From assembly GCA_037176725.1 (NCBI GenBank), contig JAZBRS010000020.1:96056501-96120500 (forward strand): a stretch of DNA of 64,000 bases, in the 5' to 3' direction. A program made the position numbers and the translations under genes. Under the pieces are notes generated by a model. The model saw only the letters and a list, made by a program, of their open reading frames with translations, ran no database searches and was not told the origin of the DNA. This DNA is from Posidonia oceanica (taxonomy: Eukaryota > Streptophyta > Magnoliopsida > Alismatales > Posidoniaceae). This document shows, piece by piece, positions 41,938 through 54,983 of this stretch (its first letter is position 1; each line of letters begins with the position of its first letter).

Positions 41938-44583
41938 TGTAATGACCCGAGTCACTACCAACAAAACCAAAAGTCCAACAAATTTAAAACTTAATTAACT
42001 ATTACAATTACAATAAATCACTGGGCTAAACAACAAATATCTATGCTAGGAACCTGTAGTGGATAGCTACGTGACTCCCACTATATGCACTAGAACTCCA
42101 AACCAGCTAATCATCTGCACCTGCAACTGAAAACCAAACAAAGCACACGTGAGTGACCTAGAAATCATCACCTAGCACACACCTCGCAGAAACCACGCGA
42201 AAAATCGACATAAAACTTCAAATACGGTACAACCAGTAAAACACCAAAATCTGGGTCCACAACAAGCAATATAATTAAATAAAATACCCTTCCCAAAGCC
42301 AAAATGCTAAAAACGGGGAAGACAAGCGTTTACAAAATATTTCACAAAGCCACAGCCCACCGGCCCAAAACCTCAGAACCACTCAAAACCCCCAACCCCT
42401 CAGGCTGGGAAAGCACTCGACCCACCGGCCAAAACAAGGCGGAAATACCTCGCAAAACTAAATCTCAATCAATGCCACGGCCCACCGGCCCAAAGCTCAA
42501 ACCAAAGCCACACGCCATAACTAGGCGGGAAAACATCTGGCCCAAAATGGCCCAAAACACAAACCACAATCTCACGCTATACACAGGTGGAAAGCAATTG
42601 GCCCAATATGGCCTAAACAACAGCAAAACTCACAAAGCCCGAACTCAGGCAAAGCTCAAGGCCTAATACGGCCAGCAACAACCAAAACATAGCCCCGCGG
42701 GTACAAAACCACAACTGATCGTATTACCTGGTGCCAACCCCTAGGCTCAGCCACCACCAGTACTCCGAACCATTAAAGGCTCCAACCCCTAGGCTAAGCC
42801 AACACCCAAAACAAGGCGAGTCCCAGTGCCCGTAACAACTAGGATATGACGCCCAGCTACGCAGGAGTATCATACCTCCCGAGTCTGCTGCTACGATACC
42901 GCTTGGTACGGCCGGCACCCCGACCCCCAAACCTCAACCCAGGCGAAGTGTGCGACACACCAGGAACGCCGTCGCATTCCCGGGTCCAGCCAACACAACT
43001 CCTAGGTTTTTGGCCAGGGAAAACCTCGGCAAAATCATTTGCAAACCATTCATATTTTTCCTCAAAAATCTCTTTGAAAACATTTATCAAATATCATTGG
43101 CTAAAGTACAATAAGCTCCAAAACCAACTGAGGAAACCACATTGGAAAACGAGCCTGGGATAGCATCCCAGACCAAAATCAACAGACCAGTACTCTAACC
43201 GGTAGACCGAAAATCCCTGTTTCGGTGGAACCAAATCTACCGGCCGATCGGTCCGCACAGTGATCGGTAGACCGATATCACACCAGTCATACCGAAAATC
43301 CCTGCTTCAGTGGAACTAAATCCACTGGCCGACCAATCCAACCCTGAAAACGGCAGACCGATCAATAACGGTCGACCGAAATCAGGTCCTGGTCTAAATC
43401 TGACAAAAAAGGTGATACTGATATCACTCCAGTGTATCGAGTTCCCCCAGAAATCGGCAGACCGACCAAAAAGGTCGTGCCGAACCCGGACAAGGCAGCC
43501 AACTTATAAAATCGACTTAAAACCCAAAACACTCGAATCAAACTCTAAAACTAGTGTGCCATATACCGAAATCTCCGGAATTTAACAAGGAATGCAACCA
43601 TATACTCAATATGGCATTTTGAGGCACGCAACCTAAGAAAACACCAGAAAACCAATATTCAAGTCATTTTCATTAAAACCTCAAAACATTATCAAATCCA
43701 CGCCAAACCAAGCATGCAACACATGCAAACGAGTGTCTCAACTCGAGCAACACAAATATATCACAATCGCCTCAATCCGAAGCTCTAAACACCAGAATCC
43801 ACTGGAAAACCAATAATTAGGCAATTAAGCCGCTCGGGCCATAAATTTGGCCAAAAACCACTTAAAATCTCTAAAAATTACCAAACCTGTACCATAGCAT
43901 ATAAACATGGCAAGGTACACAATTAAATCATATTCAAGCCATTTGAGAGCATACAACCTCATCAAACAGCGGAAAACCACTCTCAAGCTATAAACTCACT
44001 CAAGCCAAATAAATTCGCCTAAATGTATATAAATCCCTAAAAATTGCCAAACTCAAATATAACATACAAAACATAGCAAGGGACACATGTAAGGCAATAT
44101 CTAAATATTTAAGCTCCTAAGGCGAGGTGTGTACCTTGGGACAACCCCCGTCCACCAGCGATCCACATGCACTCCGAGCTCCACATGCCGCACACGGGCA
44201 CGCTGCTCCACCGGGACGGTGACCGGAGCTTGCCGCACCATCGCCGGCCGCCACTGCACGCCGGCCACCACCACAGCCACCACTGATAGAAGAGGAAGAG
44301 GAAGAGGAAGGAGGGGACGGGAGGGGGAGAAAGGGGAAAGGAGGAGGGAGGGAGAGGAAGGAGGGGGAGATGGAGGTGGGGAGAGGGAGAGGAGAGCTGC
44401 GCCGGCTGGCTAAGGCACGGGCACGGGAAGGAGAGGAGGAGGAGCGGGCACGAGCGGGGGAGAGGGGGGAAACGCACGCGCGGGGGAAGGGGGAGGAGAT
44501 GGCACGCGCGTGAGGGGGGAGGAGGGGAAAAGAGGAGGGGGGCACGTGAGGGGGAGGGGGTGGGAAGGAGAGAGAGAGTGAAG

Positions 44584-44625
<42 letters not shown>

Positions 44626-44855
44626 AAGAAAGGGAGCGGAAGAGAGAGAACAAGCCAGGGACCAGACCACAATCTGTCCCACCAACCACCACAAGTGGGA
44701 GTCCACTACAACAATACAGGTGGAGACCCACACAAACCACAGATGGAGCCCACAACAACTCAAGTGGGGCCCGTAAGGCCAATAACACCCGACCAAAGCC
44801 AAGGAATTCATTATAAAAGCATAATTACAAGAAAAATGAATTCCTGGGTGTTACA
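41938..44855 (-). repeat. 5' LTR of the Tekay-type element
   Basis: 2,918 bp; on the minus strand it begins TGTAACACCCAGG and ends GGTCATTACA. It lacks the 250 bp found at 34,660-34,909 of the other LTR; CCAA at both edges suggests a deletion by short homology. A (GA)n run sits at about 44,587-44,616 and a G-rich tract at 44,290-44,570. Confidence 0.9.
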
Positions 44856-44860
44856 AGGAC
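44856..44860. repeat. Target-site duplication AGGAC (right)
   Basis: Exact copy of 33,854-33,858, directly after the LTR. Confidence 0.93.
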
Positions 44861-47042
44861 TAAACTTCAATGCATCCACAAAAATGGAAATAAAAACATT
44901 ACACAGCTACAGTGCTACAGTGTCGCCCGACATTGCAGCTTTGTGCTGGAGAAGAAGGGGCTGCTGCGGCGGCGCTTGCGGGTGGCTGGCCATGCTGAGG
45001 CTTCTGGAAGCTGGAGGTGGTGGCGCATGACGGTGGTGGAGCCAGTCTGCCGACCTCGGTGGACCTACTGCAGAGGTAACCGTGAGTGGGGGGAACACTG
45101 GAGGTGGCGGTAGTCCTCGGGCGGTGTTGGATCACTTTCTTGGAGCTCCGGCGGTGCTCGAGGGAAGGTCTGGAGGAGCGACGGTGGCTGAGGCGTGTTG
45201 TCGACGTCAGTGCAGAGGTCCGGCGACTTCTAGAGGCGGAGTAGGCGTGGGAGGCCTCGACAGTGGTCGAGCGGCAGTTCTGAGGCTTCTGGAAGCTAGA
45301 GGGAGTCCTCCCGAAGGTGTCAGTGGTCTCAGTGGCGCGTGACAGCGGTCGGGACGCTCTGTCGGCCTTGGTGGACTGTAGCAGAGGAAGCTGGCGATGG
45401 AGCGGGTGCTGGGGGCTACTGCAGCGTTCGGGGAGCACTAGACCGAGTTGCTGGAGGTTTGGCGGAGCTCGGGGTGCGGTCGGCTGGAGCAGAGCTGGCC
45501 GAAGCGTGACAGAGGGCTTCTACTGCGGTCTGTCGGTGCCGGAGACGAAGGGTGGAGCGACGAAGCACAAATCGGGCTATAAGGTTCTAAACCTACTTCT
45601 AACTAGCTAGAAAGCAAGGTAGGCATGCAAGGAGCTTGAAAATAGCATCTGTTACCTATGACGATGGCTGGAGCGTGCTGCCGGTTTCCAGTGGGCACGG
45701 TTGTGCAGTTGGAGGTCGCGGTGGTGCTGCAGCGAGTGGAAGGCTCACGACGCGATCAGAGGCAGTCACTGGTGTAGCGAGGAAGGTCCGAGAGTGGTCA
45801 GAAGCTCACTTGCACACTCTGGAAGGGATTTCGGATTTTGGGTGGCTCTCTAGTTTTTCTTGCTCTCTTCTACTATGTTGCTCTCTGGGTGCTTGTGGGT
45901 CTCTCTCCAGGATCGTGGAGGGCTGAGGAAGGTGAAGGAGGTGTTTGTGGAGGCTGTGAGTGGCTGTGGGTGCTCGGAGAGGAAAATGGAGGTTGCTGCT
46001 GTGGAGGAAATGGGTTGCTGCCTTCTGTGTTTCGTGAATTCTGTTCTTCCCCAGGCTGAAGGGATGAGGAGGAGGTGGTTTTGTTCGGGGCTGGCCACTC
46101 GAGTGGCGTGGAGTGTGCAGGAGAGCTGAAGGTGGCTGGTAGGAGGTGGCAGTCTCTCGAAGGTCGGCAAAAAGGAGGCTCTGCAAGGGCAATCATCGGA
46201 CAATGGCGTGGGGCAATCGCTGGGTAGTAAGTGGTGCAGATGGTGGAGTGCGGCGTTGGTAGTGAAGGTGCAGGTTCTGTGAGTGTGGGTTGAGTGTTGG
46301 CTACTAGGATTCAAAAGAGGAGGGAAAAAAGAGAAGGTGTGTCGGGCCTACGGTGGGAAAAAGGAAGGAAAAGAAGGAGAAGGTGTTCGTGGGCTGGGTT
46401 GGGAAGAAAAAAGGAAAAGAAAAAGAAAAAGGAGGGGGCTGTGTGAGTCGGGCCGAAGGAAGGAAAAGAAAGGAAAAAAATGAAAGAGGAGGGGGCTGTG
46501 GGCTGGGTCTGGCGGTAGAAGTGAAGGGAAAGAAAAAGAAAGGAAAAAGGTGGAGAAGGCAGGCTGGGCCTGGAAGGAGGGGGAGAAAAGAAAGAAAAGA
46601 AAGAGGAGAAGAAGAAGAAAAAGAAAAAGGAAAGGAAAGGAAGAAAGAAGGAAAGAAAGAAGGGAAGGTGAGGAAGGGAGAAGGAAGGTGGGCTTGGGCT
46701 TTGGAAGTGGAAAATGAAAGGAAAAAAAGGAAAGAAGGAAATGGAGAAGGAAAAAAAAGGAAGAAGAAGAAGAAGCCAAAAAGGTTTGGGCTTGTGTATG
46801 GTTTGGGTGTGACCTAGGGTTTTCTAGGGTTTTGGGTTTTGCTAGGTTTTTAAGAGCTGGTTTAGGTGGGTGTGGCCCTAGGATTTTGTAGGGTTTTAAC
46901 CTAGGATTTTGTGAGGTTTTCCTAGGGTTTTCTAGGTTTTAAGTTTTTAATTTCCTGGTTTTTTTTGTGTGGGGGAGTTTTCTAAGTCATATTCCACCAA
47001 AGAGAACCATTAGCACAAAATCGAAAAAATGGGGTGTCAACA
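44861..47042 (-). repeat. Right LTR of the Ogre/Tat-like complex (right piece, U3)
   Basis: Continuation of 31,395-33,858. A GC-rich block (44,900-45,800), purine-rich block (46,300-46,780) and telobox-like stretch (46,810-46,930) precede the LTR start, which reads TGTTGACACCCCATTTTTTC on the minus strand at 47,042. Its start differs from the middle LTR (AGTAGACACCCCATTTTGAC). Open frames here are compositional. GGTAC at 47,043-47,047 should be the target duplication; its partner is outside the window. Confidence 0.8.
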
Positions 47043-48765
47043 GGTACCTGTTGAATCACATCTAGAAGTGGAATATTGACTCTAACTTACTCAAAGATTT
47101 GTCTAACCTTATCCATGTTAGCCATTTTATTAGACCTAAGTCTATTTGGAAATGGTGATTTGGGCCGGATGGGTCGACTTGACTCAGAAACTAAGGGCTC
47201 TTCAAACTGGCCTGGGATGGATTGATCATTTGGGCTTGAGTTAGATGGTGGATCCTTTTGAGTCAAATCAGGCATGACAATATGGTTGTTAACATGTTTT
47301 CCAGATCTCAAAGAGATGACTGAGTTTACTATATCTGTTTAGAGATCATTAAGCATATTAACTTGATGGGCCTGTTGGGATAGATTTGGATTTTGGCCCT
47401 TTGGTTTTACCTCAAGTTGGCTTGGAAACTTTCTTTTTTCCCTCTCTCCTATAATGGCTGCTAGCTAACCCATCTGCATCTCTAGACGAGCTATGGCCTG
47501 AGTATTGCCTGTGAGAGATTGACCTGTGGAACTCATGAAATTGTGTGTGGCCCTAACAAATGTCTCTAGACTCTTTTCTAAAGAATTGATCTTTTTATCT
47601 TCAACGCTTGGTGGGTGAAAAGGTGGATTGGCTTGTGGACCCTGATTGTAATAAAGTCTAGGCTAACTAGGACCTGGTTGATTCAGAATGGGCCCAGTTT
47701 GATGTGGTCCTTGGGTCCATAAAAATTGGAATGATTCCTCCACCCAAGATTGTAGGTGGAAGCATAAGGATCATGACTTTGTCTTTGATAGGCCACATTG
47801 ACTTGCTCAGGTTCATTAACTATTGGGCTCATGAATGGACACTCTTCAACAAGCTGATTAGATACTTGGCATCTAGTGCAAATAGGATTGGATTGAGAGA
47901 CTTGACTCATAAGGGTACTATTTTGAAGCTCAAGGGCTTCAATCCTATGTATCAAGGTAGCTACTTTTGCTTGATCAGCAACAGATGTTTCTACTACATA
48001 CTTGCCTCTAGAAGGTGTAGCATTATCACTAGTGGTTTTCCACTGTACTATTTTCTCAGCTATCTCTTCTAAAAATCCCCAAGCCTCTTCTTCACTTTTT
48101 CCCATAAAATTTCCTTGACACATGGACTCCAACAATGTCTCAGAAGAATAATTTAGCCCTTCATATACAATTTGACACAATCTCCACTTTTCGACTCCAT
48201 GATGTGGGCATTGAGCTAGAAGATCCTTAAACCTCTCTAGGCATTTCCAAAATGGTTCAAAATCTACTTGCTTAAATCAATTAATTTCTTTCCTAAGTTG
48301 TTGGGTCTTATGATGTGGAAAATATTTCTTCAAGAAGACTTTCACAAAATCATTCCATGTGCTTATTGAATTAATGGGGAGACTATATAACCACTTCTTT
48401 GCCCCATCTTTAAGTACAAATGATATGAATCTCAATTTAATTGCATCATCAAATAACTGTTGTAACTTTATCATTACACATACTTCTTCAAACTCCCTAA
48501 CAAAAAGGTAGGCATCCCCTTCTCCACTAAATTTGGGCAACATGCTAATGTAGTGGGCCTTAAGTCCAAAATTATTCCCGTTAGGTGTAGGCATTCTAAT
48601 GCATGAATGTTGGACTGTTCTAACTGGGTAGCATCTATCCTGAAGGAATTGTTGATTAATTAATTCATCCATCTTTGTATCTTCAATATCACTTTTAAAA
48701 CAATCATGTGGGTTGGGCTCTAAACTAACCAAGCGATGTGTATAGTCCCTAACCCAAATTGGCAT
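47043..48765 (-). pseudogene. gag: gag of an Athila-like Ty3/gypsy element, interrupted
   Basis: Capsid precursor of an Athila-type element. Visible motifs: LPKFSGEGDAYLFVREFEEV, LKDGAKKWLYSLPINSISTW, FLKKYFPHHKTQQLRKEIN, then after a stop near 48,277 CPHHGVEKWRLCQIVYEGLN and a long C-terminal region. A knuckle-like CTRCQVSNQLVEEC has Gln where His is expected. After a frameshift, RPKSPFPNRLRSNK and NIPLLDVIQQVP (47,045-47,160) are the conserved entry to the protease region. The sequence is cut there at 47,042 by the Ogre/Tat-like complex; the rest of this element must lie left of the window. Confidence 0.82.
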
Positions 48766-49913
48766 GCACAGACTGACTCGACTTGATGGACTGATGAATC
48801 CTAAATTAGATGAGAATCTAGATAGATGAGGGGATACCTAAATCTAAAGATAGACGAGGGACGAATGGACACAAACCCTAATCTAAACACACAAAGCACA
48901 AAAAAAAAATCCTAACTCTAAGGTTGACCTAGAAATCTAGACACCTCCTAACTTTAAAGTTGGCTTTCAAGATTATCAAACTCAAAAATCCATAACTTAA
49001 TTGACCAGGTAAGTGGAGGAATGTGGGGGGCTCCCCGTGCTTTTGCAACGGACCTAATTAGAGAATCACCTTTCTTTTAAGGCGTAGCCTTGTAAACCAC
49101 TTGCCTAGACACCAAAAAGGTAAGAAATTCCAAATTTGATTCTCTATTAAGCTTCCTTTCCTAATCGAGGCCGAAACCCTAGGGGCGGATGCCTAATCAA
49201 TTTTAAATTAAGCTCAAGGTCAATGTATGTGGTTGGTTGTTTGTGGGCCAAGGAAAGGTAATGAAATCCCCCCTTATCTTGATTGGGCTTTACCCTTAAA
49301 AATCTATTAATATGAGATGCAACAACCAATTATGCAACAGACAAGTTGTGGAATCCTAAATCTATATGCTCTCTAATGCACAAAATAAAAATAAAAATAA
49401 TAAATAGACTCACCTTGATTCTCCAGCAATCACCAACAATTAATAAAATTAACTGAAAATAAATACTGGTAAATCAGTAAACATGCAATCCTATATGATG
49501 AATGACATAAACAGGCAAGTATAGGTTTCTAATCTTGTAATGCAGGATTTTCTTTAATGTTCAAGTTGCACGTATTTTAAATTAATGATCAGAGAATAAT
49601 ATCAGAAAATAATTGTAGATATATATTGAAAAAGTCAAAACAAACTAACCTGCAAAAATTGACAATATTTACCAAAAATATGAGCGCCTCCTAGGCATCC
49701 GTAAAGCAGCGAAATGCTTCAAAATTCTTCCTATGTGCTCCTTTTCTCTTATGTTATATCAAGCAAATTTAAATATGCAAAACCAAAATCTCGCACTGCA
49801 AACACAACTCAAAACAAAATTTTGATGCACGACTTGACACAATGACAACTGCATATATTTAAATTAAAACTAATCCGAATAATCACAATCAAAACTAAAA
49901 ACAATACAACGAG
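48766..49913 (-). mobile_element. Untranslated leader of the Athila-like element
   Basis: AT-rich sequence between primer site and gag. No conserved frame and nothing else recognised. Confidence 0.65.
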
Positions 49914-49931
49914 TCCTCGACAACGGCGCCA
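49914..49931 (-). other. Primer-binding site, tRNA-Asp type
   Basis: Minus strand TGGCGCCGTTGTCGAGGA; the usual tRNA-Asp site of Athila elements is TGGCGCCGTTGCCGGGGA (two differences). It lies six bases after the LTR end. Confidence 0.88.
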
Positions 49932-49937
49932 AAAACT

Positions 49938-51245
49938 TGATGTAAATTTTAAATAACCGCAAGTGCACGACGTACTATGTAGTACGTATGCAAGTACGGG
50001 TCAATCCCATAGAGATTCGAGACTTTCAAATCTTTGATTTTGAAAAGCGAATTAGAAAATTAAAAGAGATGATGATGGATTCTATCTAAAGTTAATTACG
50101 AAGAATGAATCACAAAAAAATATCAATAGTAAAAAGCACATCTAGAGTTTCTATCCATTAGATCATAGTGGATCATGCAAATATCTAGTTCATCTCGTCT
50201 TTTACAACAAGTTCTAACTATCAAGGATTATTATTAAACAAGAATAATGCATGAAGATGACACACCTACTATGCAATATCAAGATTTAACATGTCAATAA
50301 CGAGAATAAACCATAAAGAAGCATTATTCTATGATGATCTATCAAGATGCATGTTTGCATAATATACCAAGATAATGAGATATATGAAACGTTTCTTATT
50401 TCTAAACAACAATCATTAAGTATAGACCATGAGAATACGTGATTAACAATGATCTATCAAAATATAATTACAAAAGTAGATAATAAGAAAGAGATAATGA
50501 TCATGAAGCATAGAAGACGAGATGAGACTAAGTATTGCAATCATGTCCTAGATCTAACTTCAAGAACCCTAGATGTAAAGAATGGTTTAGCCTAACATGG
50601 CAATGGAAAGAAACATGCAAGAAATTAAAGGAACATTAAGAGACAACATGATTAAAATAAAATGAGAATTTTTATTAATTGAAACTTGGAAGCTACACCA
50701 ATTGAGAGTCCTCCACACATGCAAGAGAGGAAGAAGGCCTCAGAGATGAAGTATCCAAACTAGAAGCTCCCCTTTCCCCCCAACACATTGGGTATATTTA
50801 TAGACTTACAAGGTTAATCCCCGTTCGGAAACAAATCCGATTCAAATAACAAATATTAAATTCAAATACATAAAAAATTCATCGTTATCTTGATCCACGT
50901 GGAATAATCAATAAAAAATGTCAAATTCGGGCGCTTGGGAGGCACCCAAACTGCTAACTAGCGCCTATAAGGCGCCTGTATCTCCTCGATTTCACTAATT
51001 CAAATCTCTTATTCTTAAGAATTTTATTTCGTATTTGTTAAAAGCTTGATTTTCAGGATTTGTCTTTTCTTTGCATGCCTCCATGGATCTGTGCCCAAAT
51101 TTGCTTCTTTTCTCTTTTATTTTCATTACTTCACCTAATTACCTGGTTCTTGCACAAATTGCATAAAACACCCTTGAGATGTATTATTTATATACAAAAT
51201 AGATAAATATGGGATATGAAATATGTAACAATAATGTGCTCATCA
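49938..51245 (-). repeat. 5' LTR of the Athila-like element
   Basis: 1,308 bp. On the minus strand it begins TGATGAGCACATTATTG and ends ACATCA. The flanking AGTAG (51,246-51,250) should be the target duplication; the partner is outside the window. Confidence 0.82.
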
Positions 51246-51250
51246 AGTAG

Positions 51251-52682
51251 GGCAAGTAGTTGTGGAGCGGAAGTAGAGAACGTGAGACCTATATGCAACG
51301 TTCATTTTATATATCGAAAAATCCTTTTCACAGCTTGAAGATGTGAGGATCGTGGTTGTTAGAGAAATTGTGAGACATGATTGACGGCATAGGCAAGGTC
51401 AGGACGTGAAAGAGTGAGGTATTGCAAACCTCCGACCATACTCCTATACATGGTGGTGTTTGGAAGTATTTCACCATCTCTAGGTTGCAAGTGAACACCA
51501 GACCGTAGTGGAGTTGAGCATGGAAACCAATTTTCCATGTTAAATTTCTTGAGCCAATCAGTGGCATATCTTGTTTGAGTAAGGAGCAATGTACCGAAGT
51601 TGGAAGAGATTTCGATGCCCAGGAAGAAGCCAAGAGGCCCCAGATCTCTATAGTCGAACTCATGGCATAGGAGCTTGATAACTTGATCAATAAGAGAACC
51701 ATTGTTGCCAGTGATGATTAGGTCATCAACATAGACTAATATAATCACAGTATAAGACTGATGGCGCTTGACAAACAAGGAGTAGTCAGACGACCTCGAC
51801 CGGAAGCCATGGAGATGTAGGAAGTGTTGCAGCCGATGAACCAAGCTCTAGGGGCCTGTTTGAGACCAAAGAGGGCACGATTGAGATGACACACATAGTC
51901 TGGTCGAGAAGTGTCCTTGTAGCCAAGAGGTTACTGCATAAACACTTTCTCAGTAAGAAAACCTTGGAGGAAAGCATTGCAGACGTCCAGTTGATGAAGA
52001 CACCATTGGAACATGGTGGCTAATGAAAGTATTGTCCAAATGGTAATATGTTTGATCACTAGGCTGAAGGTTTCTTCAAAATCGATGCCCTATTGTTGAT
52101 GGTAGCCTTGGCTACTAAACGGGCTTTATGAAGTTCCACTATTCCGTTAGCCCTCCGTTTCACCTTGAACACCTACTTTGGCCCGACGACATTGGTGTTT
52201 GGTGACGGAGGAACAAGAGTCTAGGTATCGTTACGGAGAAGAGCATGATATTTGTCGTCGATAGCAGCACGCTAATGAGGATATGATTTGGCCTCAGAGT
52301 AGGAACGTAGCTGATGAAGAGACACATCAGAGAGCTCAACGGCTAAGACTTGAGGCAAGGGATGAGGGTGTGTGTGCCAAAGTATCTTAGACATCTCGCG
52401 AAACTTTTTGGGTTGTGAAGAGGATGTATCAGGCAATTTAGGTTTTCTTGAGGAAGAAGATGATGAGTTGGACAGCTTTGGTGACGTGGACGTGTGGGAA
52501 TCGAAGGAATTAGAAGAGAGAGAATGAGTAGAAATGTGAGTATGAGAGAGAGAGGCAATAAAGACGTTGTTGGTGGGGACACTATGGCAATAGGGATGAA
52601 AGCTGATTGGTTCGAGAGAAAAAAAGGATTTCGAAGATAAGAAATGGGAGAGTGAAATAGAGGAGGCTTGTGAAATTTGCAC
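51251..52682 (-). pseudogene. pol: Reverse transcriptase region of the Ty1/copia element
   Basis: Heavily decayed. The C-terminal RT half is open at 51,359-51,844 with the active site YVDD at 51,722-51,733 (VIILVYVDDLIITGNN) and FLGIEI. The N-terminal half (51,850-52,270) is spread over frames, with QLDVCNAF- and LNRALFGLKQAPRAW-like pieces. RNase H is missing because the Athila-like element is inserted at 51,246-51,250. Ser/Pro-rich spacer at 52,343-52,682. Confidence 0.8.
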
Positions 52683-54020
52683 TGAGAGAGATCAGATGAT
52701 CCAGAATAAGGGAAAACATGCTTGTGGAATGTAACATGTTGAGAAATGTAAACACATCCAGAAGGAACATGAAGACACTTGTACCCCTTCTGACTAGTAG
52801 AATACCCAAAAAAAACACAAGGAAGGGACCTTGGTTCTAGTTTGTGTTTAGTATAGGGAGTAAGGTGAGGGAAACACAAACAACCAAAGATCCTTATTAT
52901 GGAAAGATCTGGAGGTTTGTGAAACAAGACATGAAACAGTGAGTGACCATTGAGAAGAGGAGTGTTGGTTCTATTATCAGGAAGGAAGTTGTAAGGAATG
53001 CATGAACCCAAAATGAGTCAAGCAGGCCAACATGAAGAAGCAAACAACGACCCATGGAAACAATGTGCCTATGCTTCCTCTCCACTACACAGTTTTGTTG
53101 TGAGGTGTGAGGACAAGTCAGTTGATGAGTTATCCCATAAGTAGTGAGAAAAGATGATAAAGCATTATTCACAAATTCACCACCATTATCAGTATGTATA
53201 ATCTTAGTGCGAGAGGAGAGAACATTTTCAATCATGGTTTTGAGTTGATTGAAACATGATAATACATCTGATTTCTAGTAAGTGGGAACAACCAACTGAA
53301 TCAAGAGTAGTCAACAACAATGGATAGGTAATATAGATATCCTTCAGATACAATAGGTGCAGATCCCCAAAGATCAAGATGAAGTAACTTTAAAGGAGAA
53401 GAGGCAGTGTGCTGTCGAGAGGCAAAGGGTTTGCTGGTGGATTTGCTAAGAGGGCAAGTCGAACACAATGTCTTTGTTGATGAGTACTTTATGTTGGCAC
53501 ATCGGAGAGTTTGTCGTAGAGCAACTGAGGATGGGTGACCAAGATGAAGATGCCAGAAAGAAGGTGTAGTTTGAGTAGAGAAACAGACATGAACGTTAGA
53601 CGGAGGAAGAGAAGCACGATAGGAGCCATGCATGCTAGGCCCATTGAGAAGTGTTTGTCCGGTCTTCTTGTCCTTCACACAGAAACCACAGTCATTAGGA
53701 ACAAAATAATAGTGGTTATCTTGTGAAAAACGCTGAACTGAAAGAAGAATCTTGGTGAGGAAAGGAACATGAAGGATGTTATTAAGATGAAGAGAATTAG
53801 GAAGAGTAGAAGAGCTAACACTAGTGATAGGTAAAGACCACCCATTACCAACAAGGATAGTATCGGTACTTATGTAGGGAAAAGGAGTTTGGATGTTCTG
53901 GAGATGGGGAGTTATATGTTGAGATGCCCCATAATCAACATACCAGGAAGTACGATCACTAGTACTTGGATCTCGAACAGAGGAGGCAGCATAAGCGAAG
54001 TTATCTTGTTCATAACACAC
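52683..54020 (-). pseudogene. pol: Protease and integrase region of the Ty1/copia element
   Basis: Protease motif SWYVDYGASQHIT, where the usual D-S-G-A reads D-Y-G-A. The integrase zinc-binding part is HLHLGHPSS then CSTCPLSKS. Core residues are seen at LLHLDLWG (D), KIIHTDNGGEF (D) and CVVERKHRHIV (E; the usual QQNG reads QQNC). Frames change near 53,300 and 53,000. The part at 52,343-53,011 has the GCLCFPHLTPYTKHKLEPRS and GYSTSQKGYKC motifs of the integrase C-terminal region. Confidence 0.83.
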
Positions 54021-54959
54021 CCTAGCTGTGTGTCCATGCTGGTTGCAGATTTGACAAGGGCCCGTGGTGTCTATAGCTGAGGGAGTGGAAAGAAGAGGTG
54101 GTAGAGAATTTTTGTACCAGTTGTTGGAATGATATCTTCCTCCATTTCGACCACGACCGCGGTTGAAACGCCCACCACGTCCACCATGACGGCCACCAGA
54201 AGAGTTTGGTGGCTGGACCGAAGAAGAAGTAGTGGACGGAGATGTCTAAGCAGCAAGGCCTGTCGTGGTTGTCCTCTTCATGAGTTGCTCCTCTTGAAGC
54301 AAGAGGTCGTATACATCATCAAATGAAATGTTGCTTTGAAAATGTAGAGAAGTAACAAACTCCTTGAACTCATGACCCAGACCATCAGTGATAAATTCAA
54401 TGAGATCAAAGTTAGGAAGAGGAGCTCCGGCAGCTGAAAGGGAATCAAAGAGACTTTTAGCATTGAGGTAATCCACCATATTCTGTGATGTTGTTTCCTT
54501 CAAGGTATGGAGCTGGTCTCGGAGGGTTCTAATGTGGAATTTTGAGATTGGAGACGGCCGTTTAGTAAGAAGATCCCAGACATCTTTGGCAATAGTACAA
54601 GAGAGAATTATGGTTTGAACAAAGGGAGCCACTGTAGCTTTGATCCAATTGAGAACTAATCGATCTGTCTTGAGCCAGAGGACATAGTCCGGTGAAGGAG
54701 GAGAAGATGATTTACGTGGTATAGGAGGAGCGAAGTCAAGAGATGTAACATGTAAGAGGTTATGGATGGTTAGGACATCAAGAAACTGAGATCGCCAACA
54801 GAGATACGTTGGTTTATCCATAGTGGTGGAGAAGTGATGTAAAATATTAAAGGAAGTGGGAAGAGATATGGAGGACGATGAAGAAGAAGAAGAGTCCTGG
54901 GAGGAGGTTGAGAATGGTGTTTCAGGCGAAGAAGAAGATCCCACAGGTTTTGATGCCAT
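54021..54959 (-). pseudogene. gag: gag of the Ty1/copia element
   Basis: ATG at 54,959 (MASKPVGSSSS). Contains the copia gag_pre/UBN2-type region (YLCWRSQFLDVL, WLKTDRLVLNWI, LHTLKETTSQNMVDYLN, FVTSLHF). A stop at 54,246 replaces a codon (TAG, probably from CAG); in the same frame an Arg/Gly-rich stretch and a perfect zinc knuckle CQICNQHGHTARVC follow at about 54,010-54,060. The same frame runs on into the protease. Confidence 0.85.
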
Positions 54960-54983
54960 GGATGCAACCTGCGAATAATACCA

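Larger units (their letters stand above)
33859..44855 (-). mobile_element. Tekay/Del-type chromovirus (Ty3/gypsy), 11.0 kb
   Basis: Complete in structure: LTRs of 3,211 bp (left) and 2,918 bp (right), perfect AGGAC target duplications, a tRNA-Met-type primer site, and domains in the order gag - zinc knuckles - protease - RT - RNase H - integrase - chromodomain. The long LTRs, the primer and the C-terminal chromodomain point to the Tekay/Del clade. All coding parts carry nonsense changes, so this copy is dead. It sits in the GGAC core of the degenerate LTR repeat of the right Ogre/Tat-like LTR. Confidence 0.93.
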
